Origin: Guillardia theta CCMP2712
Lineage: Eukaryota; Cryptophyceae; Pyrenomonadales; Geminigeraceae
Direction of reading: 5' to 3'
DNA: 64,000 nt
Assembly: GCF_000315625.1 (NCBI RefSeq)
Contig: NW_005434632.1
Location: 219,901 to 283,900 of the forward strand
The position numbers and the translations under genes were made by a program. The notes under the pieces were generated by a model that saw only the letters and a list, made by a program, of their open reading frames with translations, was not told where the DNA came from and did not search any database. Shown here in pieces: positions 23,560 to 36,049 of this stretch; positions within the stretch are counted from its first letter, which is position 1; each line of letters opens with the position of its first letter.

Positions 23560-26500
23560 ATGCTAGGGGGACGATGGCTGTGGATGGCAGTCCTGGTGCT
23601 GAGCTTGCTAGCTCATGGCAGGGTGAGTGGAGGAGTGATGATAGTATGGAGAGTGCTGGGACTATCGGTGACTCGCTCCCTTGCAGGCCTCTATCTTTGA
23701 TGAGTTCGACTCCGGCACTGAAGGTGAAGCGACTGGTGGTTGTAGCTAGGAGGATGATGGGTTCGAAAGATGTCGTCCCCTTCCATGATCGAGAGGATCT
23801 TGATCAGGACATGAAAGACTTCTTGGTGAGCTGAGCTGTGCGATGTCTCTCTTGGACTGACGGCTGGAAAGGAATGGTTGACAGCCAAAGGGATGAACTT
23901 TCAGGTCAGTGTCCCCCTGTCAAGCCGTCAGGCAGGACCTGAGGAAGAGACTGCAGAGTCAGGTGGATGTAGCGATCACCAACGGGACAGGAAGAGGGCT
24001 GCTGGCTCGTCGCTCTTTCATGTGCGCCGCTGCGATGTGGTTGCCTCGAGTCTCACCCTCGGCAGGCCTGGAGAGACCATGCTCGCAGTCCCTCCAGAGC
24101 TTCTCATCACTCCTGACATGGTTGCCATGGGCGCGAGGCTCTCCTGCACCTGCTGACTGTGTGCCCTCAGGCAAGGCGATCGGAGGTTGGGAGGGCGTTC
24201 AGGGAGCACGGGCTGGACGATTGCTCGGGGGGTGAGAGGGAGGGCTGAGCGGAGGGGACGTCTTGTGACGGGAGGGCCCAGGGGAGGACTCGACGTATGA
24301 ATGCATGCCGCTGCTAGCGATGCATCTGACGGTCTTGTACTACAATGAGAGGTTGCTGGCGAAGCTCTCTCTCCCTCCTTCTCTCCCTCCTCTCCCTCCT
24401 TCTCTCCCTCCCTCCCTCTCCAACTCCCTCCCCGCTGGCCTACCTGCATTCTCCTTGCCTCCTCCCTGCCTCCCCCCCTGCTTGACTGTCTGTCTGCCTG
24501 CCTCCACCCCTCCCTCCTTCAATCTCTGCTTTCGTCCCTTTCCCTTTCTCCGCTTGCTTTCTCACTGTTCATTCAGTCACGATTTCCATCCTTGGATGAA
24601 GATTTTGCCCCGAAAGTTGACGACAGTGAGTTTGAGACGAGGGACCATGTTAGCGTTGAGGTTGGTGCTTGCAGCCATTGTTCTGGTCGGATAAGGAGAG
24701 AGAGGAGCTGCAAGGTAGGATAAACTTTCACCCCACCTGGCCCTCATGTTTCTAATTGCAACGCCCTCATGTTTCTAATTGCAACGCCCTCATGTTTCTA
24801 ATTGCAACAGGCTCAAACCTCTACAACATGCTTGACGGATGGACGATGAATGTGGAGAAGCTGCACAGGTAGACGAAGAACAAACCCGGCAATCCACAAT
24901 CATTGTCAGTGACATGTGCACGCTAGATCGACTGCCCGCGTCCTCGGACAGCACAACGTCTTCCCGGATCTCCCCAAGGCCATCTACTCGCTCAAGGTCA
25001 GCCGTCGTGGTGGACGGGTTTGACTGGTCGGTGACTTTGACATATCAAGGAGTTCAAGTGGGCATACGCCACCATCTTTGCTAGAGCCTTCGATGTGGAT
25101 GGGAAAAGTTTCGGTGACGCGAATGTTGGACTTCGTTGCCTGGCTGAGGTTGCCGACAGGTTTCAGCGGGCGGCAAAGGATCATGGCGCCGATGGCGGAT
25201 CTGTTCAACCATGGGGACGTCAAAACTTCTTACACGTGAGATGCTGAATGAACTTGTGGCTGCAAGACTCTTTCTTGTGCTGATGCTTCTTGCTTGCCTG
25301 CTCGTGTCCTCGTCGTCGTCACAGGTTCAACGCGGCGTCTGGGCATTTTGAGCTCTTCACACAACAATTCTTCTCTCGGGGAGAGCAGGTGATGATGTAA
25401 GGGTGTTGGAGAGTGCAAACTCTGAAATAGAAGCATGCAGATCTTCATGAACTATGACTCGAAGAACAACGCAGAATTCCTCCTGCAGGTGAGAACTACA
25501 TGCCAGCATACCAACTGACAGCTCGACTGACTTGCTCCTCTTCTCTCCTCTCCTCTTCTCTCCTCTCCTCTTCTCTCCTCTTCTCTCCTCTCTCAACCCG
25601 GCCCCCCTCCTCGCTCCTCTTGCCTCCTGCCTCTCCCTCCCCAACTACCCCGCTTGTCTCTTAATCTCCTGCAGTACGGTTTTGTCATCGAGTCAAACCC
25701 TCACGACTACGTTGGTATCGCTGCCTCCATTGGTAACGACCAGCCGTTCTACCGAGACAAAGTACTGCTTCCCTCTGCCTACGACTCCTCCTCTTCCTTC
25801 TCCTTTTTCTCCTCCTGCATCCCACTCCAATTTCCCTCCCCTCCCTACCTTTGTTTCTTCCTTTCCTTCCTCGTTCCACTCACGTTCTTCCTGAATCCCT
25901 ATTCATCATCGTGTAGGAGATGCTCATGAAGAAACTTGGCTTCAACATGGGCGACAGACACCAGCTCAAGCTGTCCGGGCTCGAGAATAAGGCAAGGGGT
26001 GCCATCTCTACAACTCATCAGATGACCCATCACCTCATCTTCTCTTCTCCTTGCTGCTCATCTCCTGAGCTCTCTGACGATGGAAGCTGAACTTCTTCGT
26101 TCCTCTCTCAGTGATCTTGCCCGTGCTGCCGCTGACGTGTCAATAGTCGTTGGATTGCCTGCGAGTCCTCTGTGCTACCAAGGAAGAAATGGAAAGCGGA
26201 GAGAGCAGGTGAGACGCTGAAAAATGGTTTTGATACTCTGATGTTTTATACTTCATCTTGATTTCACCTCATCTTCTCCTCTCCGCTCTTCTGCTCTGCT
26301 CTGCTCTTCTCTGCTCTTCTCTGCTCTGCTCTGCTCTGCTCTGCTCTGCTCTGCTCTGCTCTGCTCTGCTCTGCTCTGCTCTCCTCTTTTCTTCCTTTCT
26401 GATTCTGGCTCTTTCTTCCTCGCTGCAACTCCCTCTTGACAGAAAAATTCTGCGGGGAAAGCAAATTTCAGACTCCAATGAAATCTGCGTGTATACGACC

Positions 26501-27419
26501 TTGGTAGGATCACTTGCTTCCTTTTCGCTTTTCAGTAGCTGCCTCTCCTCTCCTCTATTTGGCTCTGCTCCCATCCTCTCTCCTCCCCTTCCTCCTCTAA
26601 TCTCTTCATCTCAGATCGATGCTATTGAAGGGCTCCTCTCCCAGTACCCTACCCGGCTGATCGACGATGAGGTTCCTCCTCCGTGCCTTCCTTGCCTTTC
26701 TTGCCCCGTCCCGTCCCGTCCCATCCTCTCACACCCTCCGCTCTGATCCCTCGCTCGTCTATCTTCCGCTCTGCATCGCTTCCTCCCCTCTCCCCCTCCT
26801 CCCCTCACTCTCCTCCTTTCCTCCTCCTCCTCCTCTTCCTCCTCCTCCTCCTCCTCCTCCTCCTCCTCCTCCTCTCATTCCGCTCCTCTTCTTCTTTGCC
26901 TTTTCACTTCTCGTTTCTATAGAACATCATCAAGAACGACCTGCCTCACAACGTCAAGACTGCTCTCATCCTGCGCCGGTTCACCAACTCTCTCCCTCTC
27001 CCTCTTCCCCCACCTCTTCCCCCTGTCCTCTCCCTCGTGCTCTCATCCCCCCCACTATCCTCTCATCTCTGTAATCTCACTACTTCTTCCTCCTCCATCC
27101 TCCCTTGTCTCTATCTTCCTGCACATCCCAACCCCAGCGCCTTGTGCCCCTCGTTCGGCGCTTCCCTCCTTTCCCTTCCCCTCCCTCTGCCCTCTATCCC
27201 CACCCTTACTGAGCCCCCACAGGGACGAGAAACGCCTGCTCATCCTCAACCTGAGCAGATACCAGCGGCTCCTTGCCAGGCTCAAGGAGGTACAGCCAAC
27301 ATGTCTGCTGCAGCGTCTCACCCTCCCAGCAGAGGACCAAGGTCCATCGGGTCTCTGACAAGAGTCGATCCAAGCGCAAGGACGAGGACGACGAGGACGA
27401 TGAGGACGACGAGCTATGA
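23560..27419 (+). CDS. SET-domain lysine methyltransferase, SETD3/RuBisCO-LSMT-like, with signal peptide and DDEL end
   Basis: The ATG at 23560 starts a hydrophobic leader ([18 protein letters not shown]), then a GTGAGT donor at 23,623 and an exon at 23,687. Family hallmarks follow across many exons: [11 protein letters not shown] (about 23,970), [17 protein letters not shown] (about 24,080), [17 protein letters not shown] (about 25,190), the SET core [19 protein letters not shown] (about 25,441-25,690) and ESNPHDYVG. Then come substrate-binding-domain-like pieces ([19 protein letters not shown] about 25,925; [16 protein letters not shown] about 26,620; [20 protein letters not shown] about 27,225). 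The family transfers methyl groups from S-adenosylmethionine to protein lysine or histidine. The last exon ends in an Asp/Glu run closing with DDEL before the stop at 27419. Leader plus DDEL suggests the ER lumen, which would be unusual for this family (inference). Some internal splice sites are not resolved. Confidence 0.8.
26283..26390. repeat. (CTCTG)n pentanucleotide repeat in an intron
   Basis: Many copies of ctctg/tctgc, lying between SET-gene exons. Its reading frames give meaningless AEQSR-type repeats, so it is treated as non-coding. Confidence 0.85.
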
Positions 27420-27670
27420 TACGTCATAACTTCCTCCTCCACCACTTGCTCCTCCTCTCGCTTGCTCCCTCCTCTTCACTTTCTGGTGGCTTCTTGTCTT
27501 CATTAGGAAATTCTTACTCTTCACTTGTCATTTACACCCTGCCAGCAATCAGACCCGCCTCTCCACTCCCTAGTCAGACTCGACCCCAGCTGCAGGATCA
27601 GCTGGAAAATTGGAGGTTGGTCACTCGAAAGGGTTCGAACCAGCACCCTGTCAATCCGTCAGTTCTTAGC

Positions 27671-30600
27671 TCATCTACCAGCTCCCCAGCTCGAGTTTAC
27701 CTGCAGGCCAAACCCTTGGACCGTATGGTTTCCTCCCATCCCCATCCCGAGTCCGTCATGCCCTCCGGTCGTCAGTCCCATCCCTCCCAAGCCGCCTCCA
27801 GCTGCCGTAAACATGCTGGACGAGCCTCCTCCCATCATGTTTCCTCCTCCCATACCTCCTCCCATCATGTTCCCTCCTCCCATACCTCCTCCCATCATGT
27901 TCCCTCCTCCCATACCTCCTCCCATCATGTTCCCTCCTCCCATACCTCCTCCCATCATGTTCCCTCCTCCCATACCTCCTCCCATCATGTTTCCTCCTCC
28001 CATACCTCCTCCCATCATGTTTCCTCCCATTCCTCCTCCTCCCATCATGTTTCCTCCTCCCATTCCTCCTCCTCCCATCATGTTCCCTCCTCCCATGCCA
28101 TTGCCTCCCATCATGCTGTTTCCTCCCATCATGCCATTGCCTCCCATTCCTCCGCCCAGCATGTTTCCTCCCATCGTGTTACCCGCTCCCCCCATCATGC
28201 TGGCTCCACCATTCATTCCCATCTGCTCATACCGTCACTGCATGACAGCCGGTATGACACGTCACCGGCATCGTCGGCGCATGGCTGTTCATCCCTTGCA
28301 TGCTAGACAGTGGGTGGATATTCCCATGTACTTGAGCGATGTTGGGCATCGTCATGCCCTGAGGGCCCTGCAGCCCTCCCAGTTCACTAAATGGCGAGGA
28401 GGAGGGTGGGGTGGGGGTGGAGGAAGGGGAGGAGAACGAAAATACGCAGTGCAATAGATACAACAAGGGAAGGAAAGCAGTGGGAGAGGGAAAAGGAAGG
28501 GTGAAGGGAGGGAGGAAGGGAGGGAGAGAGAGAGGGAATAGACTGACTGCGGCATAGAGGAGCTTGGAAGGGTGAAGGGAGGGAGGGAGGGAGAGAGGGA
28601 ATAGACTGACTGCGGCATAGAGGAGCTTGAGGTTGTCGCCCGAGAGTACATTGCTGCTAATGTTCGCCTGATCGAGCAAGTCAAGATCGCAGGAGCAGCA
28701 GACAACAATCCGAAGAGATTGAAGAGTTGGGGTGAGAGGGCGTGAGGGTTGCAAGAGGAGCAGCAGGAGGCTTACCGGGACCGGTGGGCCGAAGGGATCA
28801 TCAGTAAAAGGGTTCTCCTCCTTCGTTCTTCTGGAGACATCAGCAGTAAGAAACTAGTTTATTCCTGCCCCTGCCCCTGCCCCTGCCCCTCCCCCTTACC
28901 CAAAGGGATTGTTGGCTGCGTCTTGATGGTTGGTACCGCCCGCCCCGAAGGGATCCCAGTCGTCGGCGTTGACATGAGTAGCAGCATGAGAGGTAAAGTC
29001 TGTTTGAGCAAGTTGCAGAATGATTGCGGTCAGAAAGGCGATGAGGGAGAGGGCAACGGAGGATAAGGAGAGGGAGAAGGCGAGAGAGAGATGAAAAGGA
29101 GGAGGAGGAGGAGGAGGAGGAGGAGGAGGAGAACACTTACGATCTCTGACACCAGACGAAAAGATGTCGTCTAGCTTGATAAGGTCATCCGAGGCTTCGA
29201 GTTTCTATTGATAAGAAAGTCAGCAATGGAAGAGTAGATATGCAGATGAAACAGGCAAGGAGAAAAGGGGGAAAGGGAGGGCGGATGGGAGGAAAAGAAG
29301 AGAGGAGAGGGAGAGGAGACAGGAAGGGAAGAAGCAAAACAAACTAGTATGTGTTTGTGTTATACTTTGGCTTTCGAAGCCTCAAACTTTCGTTTTGTGT
29401 TTGACTGTGAGAGTTTCAAGGTGTGAAGGAGATCTGCAAGAAGGAACAGATCGAAACCTCTTCCTCAATCTCCTCCAGCGAGATCTTAGCCACACTCTGG
29501 GGCAGCTCCTCGTCATCCTGGGAGACACAGGCAGGTCAGACAGCAAACAAGAGCAGGAAGTTTCTTCGAGATGTCAGGTTCAAGGAAGAAGAGAGGTGAA
29601 GAAGGGTATCGCAGGAGAAGAGCAACATTGATCAAGGCGAACAAGGCGAAAGGAAACGGGAAGAGGAGCAAGCAAGAAACAAGATCAATAACGTCGCGAT
29701 ACATTCAGCTGCTGGTTCGCGTCGATCGCAACATCGGCCAGGGCCTTCACGGTCTCGTAGCTTCTCAAGTGTCAAAAATAAACAACGTCAGCAGAGCGTC
29801 CGACGCACCATCCGTCGTCGGAGTTGATCAGCTTCTGCTAGCAGCATCAAGACAAGAAAATACTAGATGACTTCCACTGACCAGACAATCTTCAAGCTTC
29901 CTGTTGAACTTCTTGATAGCCGTCTTGTCAAACGCAGTGAGCGGGATGGCACCTGCATGATTCGAGTCTTAGCGATCTGGTTCAATCAGTCAACAAAGTA
30001 CAGTCTCGGTCGAAGCTTGCTTGCTGTATATAGCTTTGAAGCTTGGAGGGAAACTGAATAACCATGTCAAATGCAAGTAACTTTCACAATCCCTAAACCC
30101 TAAACCCAAAACCCCTTCATATCATTGCTATTGTCATCATCGACCATGATACCACCATCACCTAACCAAACACCGACTACTATCATCGTCTTTATCATTA
30201 TCATCAGCACCACAATCTTCATCCTTATCACCGTGACAAACTTCGAGTACAGCTTCGCCATCTTCTTTGCGTTGGTAACAGACTGTTGCCCTGCACGCAA
30301 GTGAGCAAGACTCCTGAGCGGGTCAACAAGGTCACTGACCGATACACTGTCGCACTCTCGACATTCCCTCCTCGAAAGCGCTGAACAACGACATCGCATC
30401 CAAGAGCAGCAGGTTGATAGCGTACTGAAAGCATCGTCACTTGAAACGGACGTGAGATGAGGCAGCAAGAACACACGCACCTGCACGGCATTCTTACTCT
30501 TCGCCTCCATCAATCCTCCTTGCAGGTCGCAATCAAGTAGCTTCGTTAACTGGTGCATAAAATATCAAGGGAGTATCAGGAAACGGCCGACCTTTATCTT

Positions 30601-31525
30601 TCCCCACCTGCAGATCAATGCATGTGAGATGCTCCACCAGGTCGTTGTTTCCTAGCTTGACGATCATGCTCTCTTCGAACTCTGTCTCTCTGCACTGCCA
30701 TCAGTGACACTCACCAACATTTCGAGGCCGACCTTTGATACGAGTGCTTGCAAATCGCAAAGCACCCAAGCATCTCCCGAACGTACTTGCCGTAGCTTGA
30801 CATCCCAAGTCAATAAAATTTCCGTTCCCGGAGATGACAACGCACATTTGAGCATACGGGTTTGATGTTGGGACCTCTAAAATCTGAGAATACTGCATGC
30901 AACTCAAACAACAAAACATTTGAGGTCGCAAACTATCATGCTGTACCTTGGAGCATAAGGCGATGAAGGAGTTGTCACCACTGTTCATGCAACGATGGAG
31001 AACAGCAATAGTCTTCACACCTGATCATATGGGGGAGGCGAGAGGAGCAGATCAACTCGTCAAAATAGTCTGAGCCAACAAGACCTCACCAGCTGCATAG
31101 GATGTAGAGATCACACCCGGCTGACTCGCTTCTTTCAGCCGCCGGGCTAGCATCTGCCATTCAATGATAAGCTGCATCCCAAGCATGAGCCATAGCGAAC
31201 CTTAAGGACAGTCTTGCTGTTGTCACCATCTGTTATCGCTCTCTGCAAAAAGGAAATGTGTTTTTCCTTAGGAGCTTTGGTATTGTTCTGAGAGATGCGA
31301 GTTAACACATGAAACAACATGAAACATCCCATCGCACCTTGGTGCTTTTGAACACTGCTCTCTCAAGCGGAGCGTAATCAGTCCCTCCAACCGTGAGCTC
31401 CAATTCCAACCTGCAACTGCGTCAAACCTCGATGCAAAACGAAGCCCAAGGCCGAAGGTGTACGCTTGCCTTTCAGCGATAACAAATGCTCTTCGCTTCA
31501 AATGCTCCTTCAAGGATTCCGTCAT
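27671..31525 (-). CDS. ANTH-domain clathrin adaptor, AP180/CALM-like, with Met/Gly-rich tail
   Basis: The start at 31525 (MTESLKEHLKRRAFVIAER) leads into ANTH-domain exons: DYAPLERAVFKSTK (about 31,370), NTKAPKEKHISF (about 31,280), AGVKTIAVLHRCMNSGDNSF (about 31,020), YGKYVREMLGCFAICKHSYQ (about 30,790), EESMIVKLGNNDLVEHLTCI (about 30,665) and NAKKMAKLYSKF (about 30,265). PKEKH is the ANTH phosphoinositide-binding signature. Downstream are SFxxG-like helices, then clathrin/AP2/EH-binding motifs: WDPFG and NNPFG (about 28,950-28,900) and ENPFTDDPFGPP (about 28,810). The role is recruiting coat and cargo at endocytic membranes. After a short intron (about 28,223-28,266) the last exon is almost entirely GGGNMMGGGM repeats. 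Exon 1 may use a GC-AG intron (aaag|gcaagc). The gene is convergent with the SET gene, 251 bases from its stop. Confidence 0.85.
27829..28040 (-). repeat. 30-bp tandem repeat coding GGGMGGGNMM
   Basis: About seven near-identical 30-bp units, each encoding ten residues of the form MGGGNMMGGG. They are followed, towards 28,200, by diverged units of 24-33 bp. The copies differ by single bases, which suggests recent expansion. It lies in the last exon of the ANTH gene. Confidence 0.85.
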
Positions 31526-33015
31526 CTTGAATCGCAGGTGCTAAGCCGGGCCTGGCGAGCCTCTACAACCAGCGATCAGAAACTTAATCAAGCAATACTA
31601 CGATGAAAGGGTTCGTCAACAAATAGAAAGCTAGCTCGCTTGCGTGTTGGTGCATTCATATGTATTCCGCTGGTCTAATACATGCTTACAGTTGATGCAC
31701 TCATACGCATAGTTCCTGTCTAGTGCATCTTTCGTGGGGATGGATGTAAATCAGGGATCCATCGAATCAAGGATGACATGGCACAACCTAAAACTGTCTT
31801 GAAATATTTCCTTGATATCATGATTTCAAGCACAAGGATGCTTTCAGCCTTGTTTCAATTCCACATTGTCTACATTAAACGAGGAAGAGTCTGAATGATA
31901 AATCTCGGCTTTTCAAATATTCCTTCGCATTGCCACCCGAAACGTGATCCGCTAGTGTAATTATCTATGCCTTCCTGTCTCCCCATTGATTAATCTTTAC
32001 AACGATATATGATTTTATCTAAGTATCATAAATTTATTCTGTTGAGATCACTTTATTCCTCTCTTTCTGCCCCTTCCTGCCGCACAACTACCCGATCCCT
32101 TTGAACCATTTCAAAACTGCATTGCTCCCCTGCCCGTTGTCCTCCAACTTTGCCTTTATCTTCCCCTCATTCTTGTTCAAGATTTCTCATCTTTGCCCTT
32201 TCCGATGGGCTACCGTCCCTCCTCTCTCCTGCTTCCTGGAAAGTTCTCTCGCCATGATTCACATTCCATCTTATCCATTGTTTAACTCCTCCATTATCCC
32301 TAGAATTATCCCCAACAGGAACCGATGCTGGCTCACTCTGACAACTCCATTCCAACCTGTTTCCCTACATGTAGTCCTCCCTGCATTACCCTCCCCTCCT
32401 TTCCTCGCATCTCTCTCCTTCCCCTCTCTCCTCCTCCTTGGCTCTCGCCGCCAAGGCATAACAAAATTGGGGACTCCGTCGGTAGGAAGGTAGGGGATGA
32501 GGCCAGATTCTACAAAGGGGGTAGGGGTACTTTTAGGAGCATGTTAAAGGGGATGTGGGTGGGTGCAGGATATAGGAATGAGGGGTAGACCTCAGCTGTA
32601 GGGTTGTGGAGCTCGGGGGTACTGGACCATACGGGGTGGGGTCCTTGGGTTCTATGGTCACCGGCTGGGACGACCCAAACCCAAATGTTCCTCAAGTCCG
32701 TATAACGGTGGTACTTGGGGGAGGGGGTAGGGGTCACTACCCCTCCACCCATCCTTCAAGTTCCTCGGCCACTTTTTGGTTGTTTCGAGACAAAATGTTT
32801 GCAACTTTTGAAATTACGATGAACTCTTATAAAATGAGTGGCAGAATGATTTTAAAATTTGGACGTTGAACGTGAAATTGAAGGGGGGTAGGGTACATAC
32901 TGCTAGGGTGCTTGCAGGGTGGGTCCGGACAGGGCCCGTAGGGGGTGTAGAGAGATCAACCACCCCAAACCATCACCCCCCATTATCCTCAATAAAGTAC
33001 CCCTTATTTTTCAGG
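31526..33015. other. Intergenic region with a TACCCC/GGGGTA-rich island (type B)
   Basis: Bases 31,560-32,090 are AT-richer with nothing recognised. Bases 32,090-32,460 are pyrimidine-rich. Bases 32,460-33,000 are rich in gggtaggg and ggggtac, turning to accaccccaaaccatcacc near 32,955. No credible exon was found. Confidence 0.45.
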
Positions 33016-33465
33016 AACGACTGTCCTCGTACTGATTTTTAACTTAACTTTGAGTAAAGAGGTAGTAAATTATGCTATCCAGGTGACCCGGTGACGCCCG
33101 GTGCTGGTACGGCTGTTCCGACACCGGGAGGTCCCCATGAAACTTTCTTTACACGCGAAATGCACCGTCAACTGTCGATGACCATCCTTCTCCTGCTCAG
33201 CCGCTGCTCCGTCACGCCCGTCCCTGCTGTTGATGCATGCGTTAGCAAACCTCTCTTGCATGCTCTCATCCTGCACCATTCCTATCCTGGCCTCCCTGTC
33301 CTTTCATCCATGACTGCAATTGCACTGATTTCCATTTTGAATGGATCTGTCGATGTGACGCATAACCATCAATAGAACTCTTGCAGAGGGCAAGCTTCAT
33401 GGTCCTTGGATTTTATCTTGTTGGTGTTGTAATTCCTTACGTTTGAGTTTGCTGTAGGTCGAGAC

Positions 33466-34072
33466 TTGACATTCTGGCAAAAGGAAATGTCCAACGATGC
33501 CACCATCAGCTTTTTCCATGAAATGGCGGACCTTGTCTTGAAACCTCTCAATCTGCATCAGAATCACGCTGTCCAAGGAAGCAACTCAACTCAGCATATT
33601 GAAGACACTCCCTCTTCACCAGAGCAACAGCACAAGCTGGACTTCGCAGACGTCGACTATACCTGGATGGAACCATCCGTATCAGCGAGCCTCGTGCATT
33701 CCGTGCCGCTTAAATCTGAAGATCAGAATAAGTCGCTCACACGCGCAGATTTCTGCAATCTCTTCTTTGCCCTCTCGCAGATGGAGCAGCAAGGCTTGCT
33801 GACGGAGGCGGAGATAGAGAAGCTGCACAAGAGGTTCACGCTGCGAACTGACATGGGAGCTGGTGGACTGACGGGGGGTGAGCAGCATCGTGAAGAAGGA
33901 TCATAGCGTGGGGGAGGCGTTTCGGAAGTTTGAAGTGCATGGGAATGTAAGTAGGAGGGCAGAGGAGGGCAGAGGAGGGCGGGGAGAGCAAGCGGGGGGA
34001 GGAGGAAGGGAGGACGATCTTGACCATTCGAGGCAGGAAGAGGCATTTGCAAAAGAACTGCGTAAGTGTGTG
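33466..34072 (+). CDS. Unrecognised small protein, carries duplicated 3' module
   Basis: The frame opens near 33,466. From about 33,733 it contains SLTRADFCNLFFALSQMEQQ, GLLTEAEIEKL and RFTLRTDMGAGG. A second frame then reads SSIVKKDHSVGEAFRKFEV up to a GTAAGT donor at about 33,947, and after an intron EEAFAKELR (about 34,038). A splice just before 33,880 is needed to join the frames and was not pinned down. The segment 33,733-33,975 is almost identical to the reverse complement of 35,302-35,055, while the N-terminal part is unique. The family is not recognised. Confidence 0.4.
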
Positions 34073-35302
34073 TACGTTTAGTGGTGATGGTCGTGATCAG
34101 CAAGTCGATCAGCTTTGGCTGTTTGCTGGTCCAGGTAGGGATGGTTAGGTTGATGTTTGGGTTAGGATACTTCATATTAACGACCAACTCGACGAGCTTG
34201 CCCGCTTCGAATTGGTCTGTTTTTTTGCTGTTCAAGTTGCGGCTACTTCAATTTTGTTCCTCATTGAGTGAAACTTTCTTTTTGAGTCGGCCTTATGGTC
34301 TCAGTCATCTCTACATTGTGCTATTACACGATACAACGGGTCAGACATCGATGGGCGCTTCAGCGTGAGAAGGAAACTGAGTTCTGGCCATTTGTCTTCC
34401 GAATGCTCAGAGCTCACATGGCCACTTGAGGTAGAGTGCAGGGCTTGATCGGCCTGAGTCCCACCTGGCCGATTAATGCCAGATAGATGCCACATGTTCA
34501 GTTTCAATCCTTCTGAATCAGTGAGCATTCGGAATTAGCGATTAGCATGAAATGGAAGCCAGGGGCTGGGTTGAGGCAAATTTGATTTCGGCAGTGTTTC
34601 CGACTCGATCCCATACAGAATGATGTGATTCAGTCGAAATCCAAACCCACAGGAGGTCAGCAAGGAGCGGCTGAAAAGGATAGAGAGATCCTGAAATATC
34701 GCCCGCATGAGAGTTACTGCCTTCTGTCAATTTGTACTGAAAATGTTGTAACTCTATGGGACGAAGAGCCGGCGGCACTCAAGAGCCCAGTGGGGTCGTG
34801 AATATCAAACATGTACAAGCGTAAATCACAAATAAAGTATCACTACAATCACCGCGATTTTTCTGCCCTGATCTAAACTGCCAGAGTCATGCTGATTCTT
34901 GATCCGCATTCTGAGCCCGGTGACGACTCCCCATCGTCCGCTTCCCGATAAATGTACAAATATCTCTGAAGATCTCTTGCAAATGCCTCTTCCTGTGCCG
35001 CAATCATCACCCTTCCTCTTCCATTTCTCCGCTCCCCTCTTTCACTCTCCCTCCCTCCTCCCCCCGCCCTCCTCTGCCCTCCTCTGCACTCCTACTTACA
35101 TTCCCATGCACTTCAAACTTCCGAAACGCCTCCCCCACGCTATGATCCTTCTTCACGATGCTGCTCACCCCCCGTCAGTCCACTAGCTCCCACGTCAGTT
35201 CGCAGCGTCCACCTCAATTGCAGCTTCTCTATCTCCGCCTCCGTCAGCAAGCCTTGCTGCTCCATCTGCGAGAGGGCAAAGAAGAGATTGCAGAAATCTG
35301 CG
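33733..35302. repeat. Inverted duplication, arms 33,733-33,975 and 35,055-35,302
   Basis: The arms match almost base for base across both coding sequence and the following intron start, with a few substitutions (for example ttcacgctg against tggacgctg). About 1.1 kb of mostly unrelated sequence separates them. Both arms read inwards, so the two genes that share the module are convergent. Confidence 0.75.
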
Positions 35303-35529
35303 CGTGTCAGAGAATGTCTGCGCATGTTCTGCACATCCTCTGTTGAGCTGTCTCCTCTCATTTGGGTGACGAGAGGGTCACTTCGAGGTATCACTTTCAC
35401 TGCTTTCGTTCGTACTTCTTCCTCTTCGATTTCATCCACTGATCTATAAACGAGCTGCGCATATTGACTGAAGGAGTCGTCCGGAGATCTGATCATCTTC
35501 AGACAAGACAAAGTGTTGTAGCCTGCCAA
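34975..35529 (-). CDS. Unrecognised small protein, second copy of the duplicated module
   Basis: The start at 35529 leads into a unique N-terminus (SFSQYAQLVYRSVDEIEEEE), then the shared SLTRADFCNLFFALSQMEQQ module to about 35,140. The same downstream frame (SSIVKKDHSVGEAFRKFEV) follows, with a GTAAGT donor, and then an exon reading EEAFAR (about 34,985). The N-terminus differs completely from the 33,466 copy, so the duplication gave one module two different 5' partners. Function unknown. Confidence 0.4.
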
Positions 35530-36049
35530 TCAAAAGCGATTAGAAACAACATCGAGGAGAGCTAACTTAGACTGGCATGTGTCTTTTGTGTTATACATCA
35601 GTTGTGAGGCACAAAAGACCCCGCTATTGCTGTTTGCGTTTCCATTAGAAAAAAAAATGCGTGCATGAAACCCCATTGTTCCCTCACCACTGCATGACCT
35701 GTATGCACTGGCATGAAATGAAAAGTTGACCTCGCTCGCGATCTTAACGTCAAGATCCGCAAGCTATCGGCTCCTAGTGATGAAAAACACTTGTTTCCTC
35801 GTCTACTCCTGTGCATCCTCTCATTGTTGACCTCGCCCTTGTCCGTCCTCGCTGCCATTCCTCTTCGACTACAATGCTTCCGACCATCGGGGGATTCAGT
35901 GTTGCCACAGGGGGGTTCAAAGCCACTAAACCATAGAATATTTGGCACTGGAGCTGAGCAAATATTGCTGTTTATAATCAAATTACACATATAGATTTCA
36001 TTTTTTCGTTGTGACTGGCAGCTACTTCATAATTTGTGGTTCATTTTAG

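Noticed and set aside
26253-26513. [10 protein letters not shown]-type repeat protein
   Set aside because: It is the translation of a pentanucleotide repeat lying in a SET-gene intron.
27620-27690. tRNA-like B-box (ggttcgaacc) with a tagctcat-like A-box on the minus strand
   Set aside because: No acceptor stem, anticodon stem or proper T-stem could be formed; it falls at the 3' edge of the ANTH gene.
27829-28200. His/Ser-rich (SSHTSSHHV) or Pro-rich protein on the + strand
   Set aside because: These are shadows of the minus-strand Met/Gly exon, which joins in frame to the ANTH gene through a short intron.
30091-30115. Telomere-like repeat (two and a half copies of ccctaaa)
   Set aside because: Too short, and inside an intron of the ANTH gene; no sign of a chromosome end.
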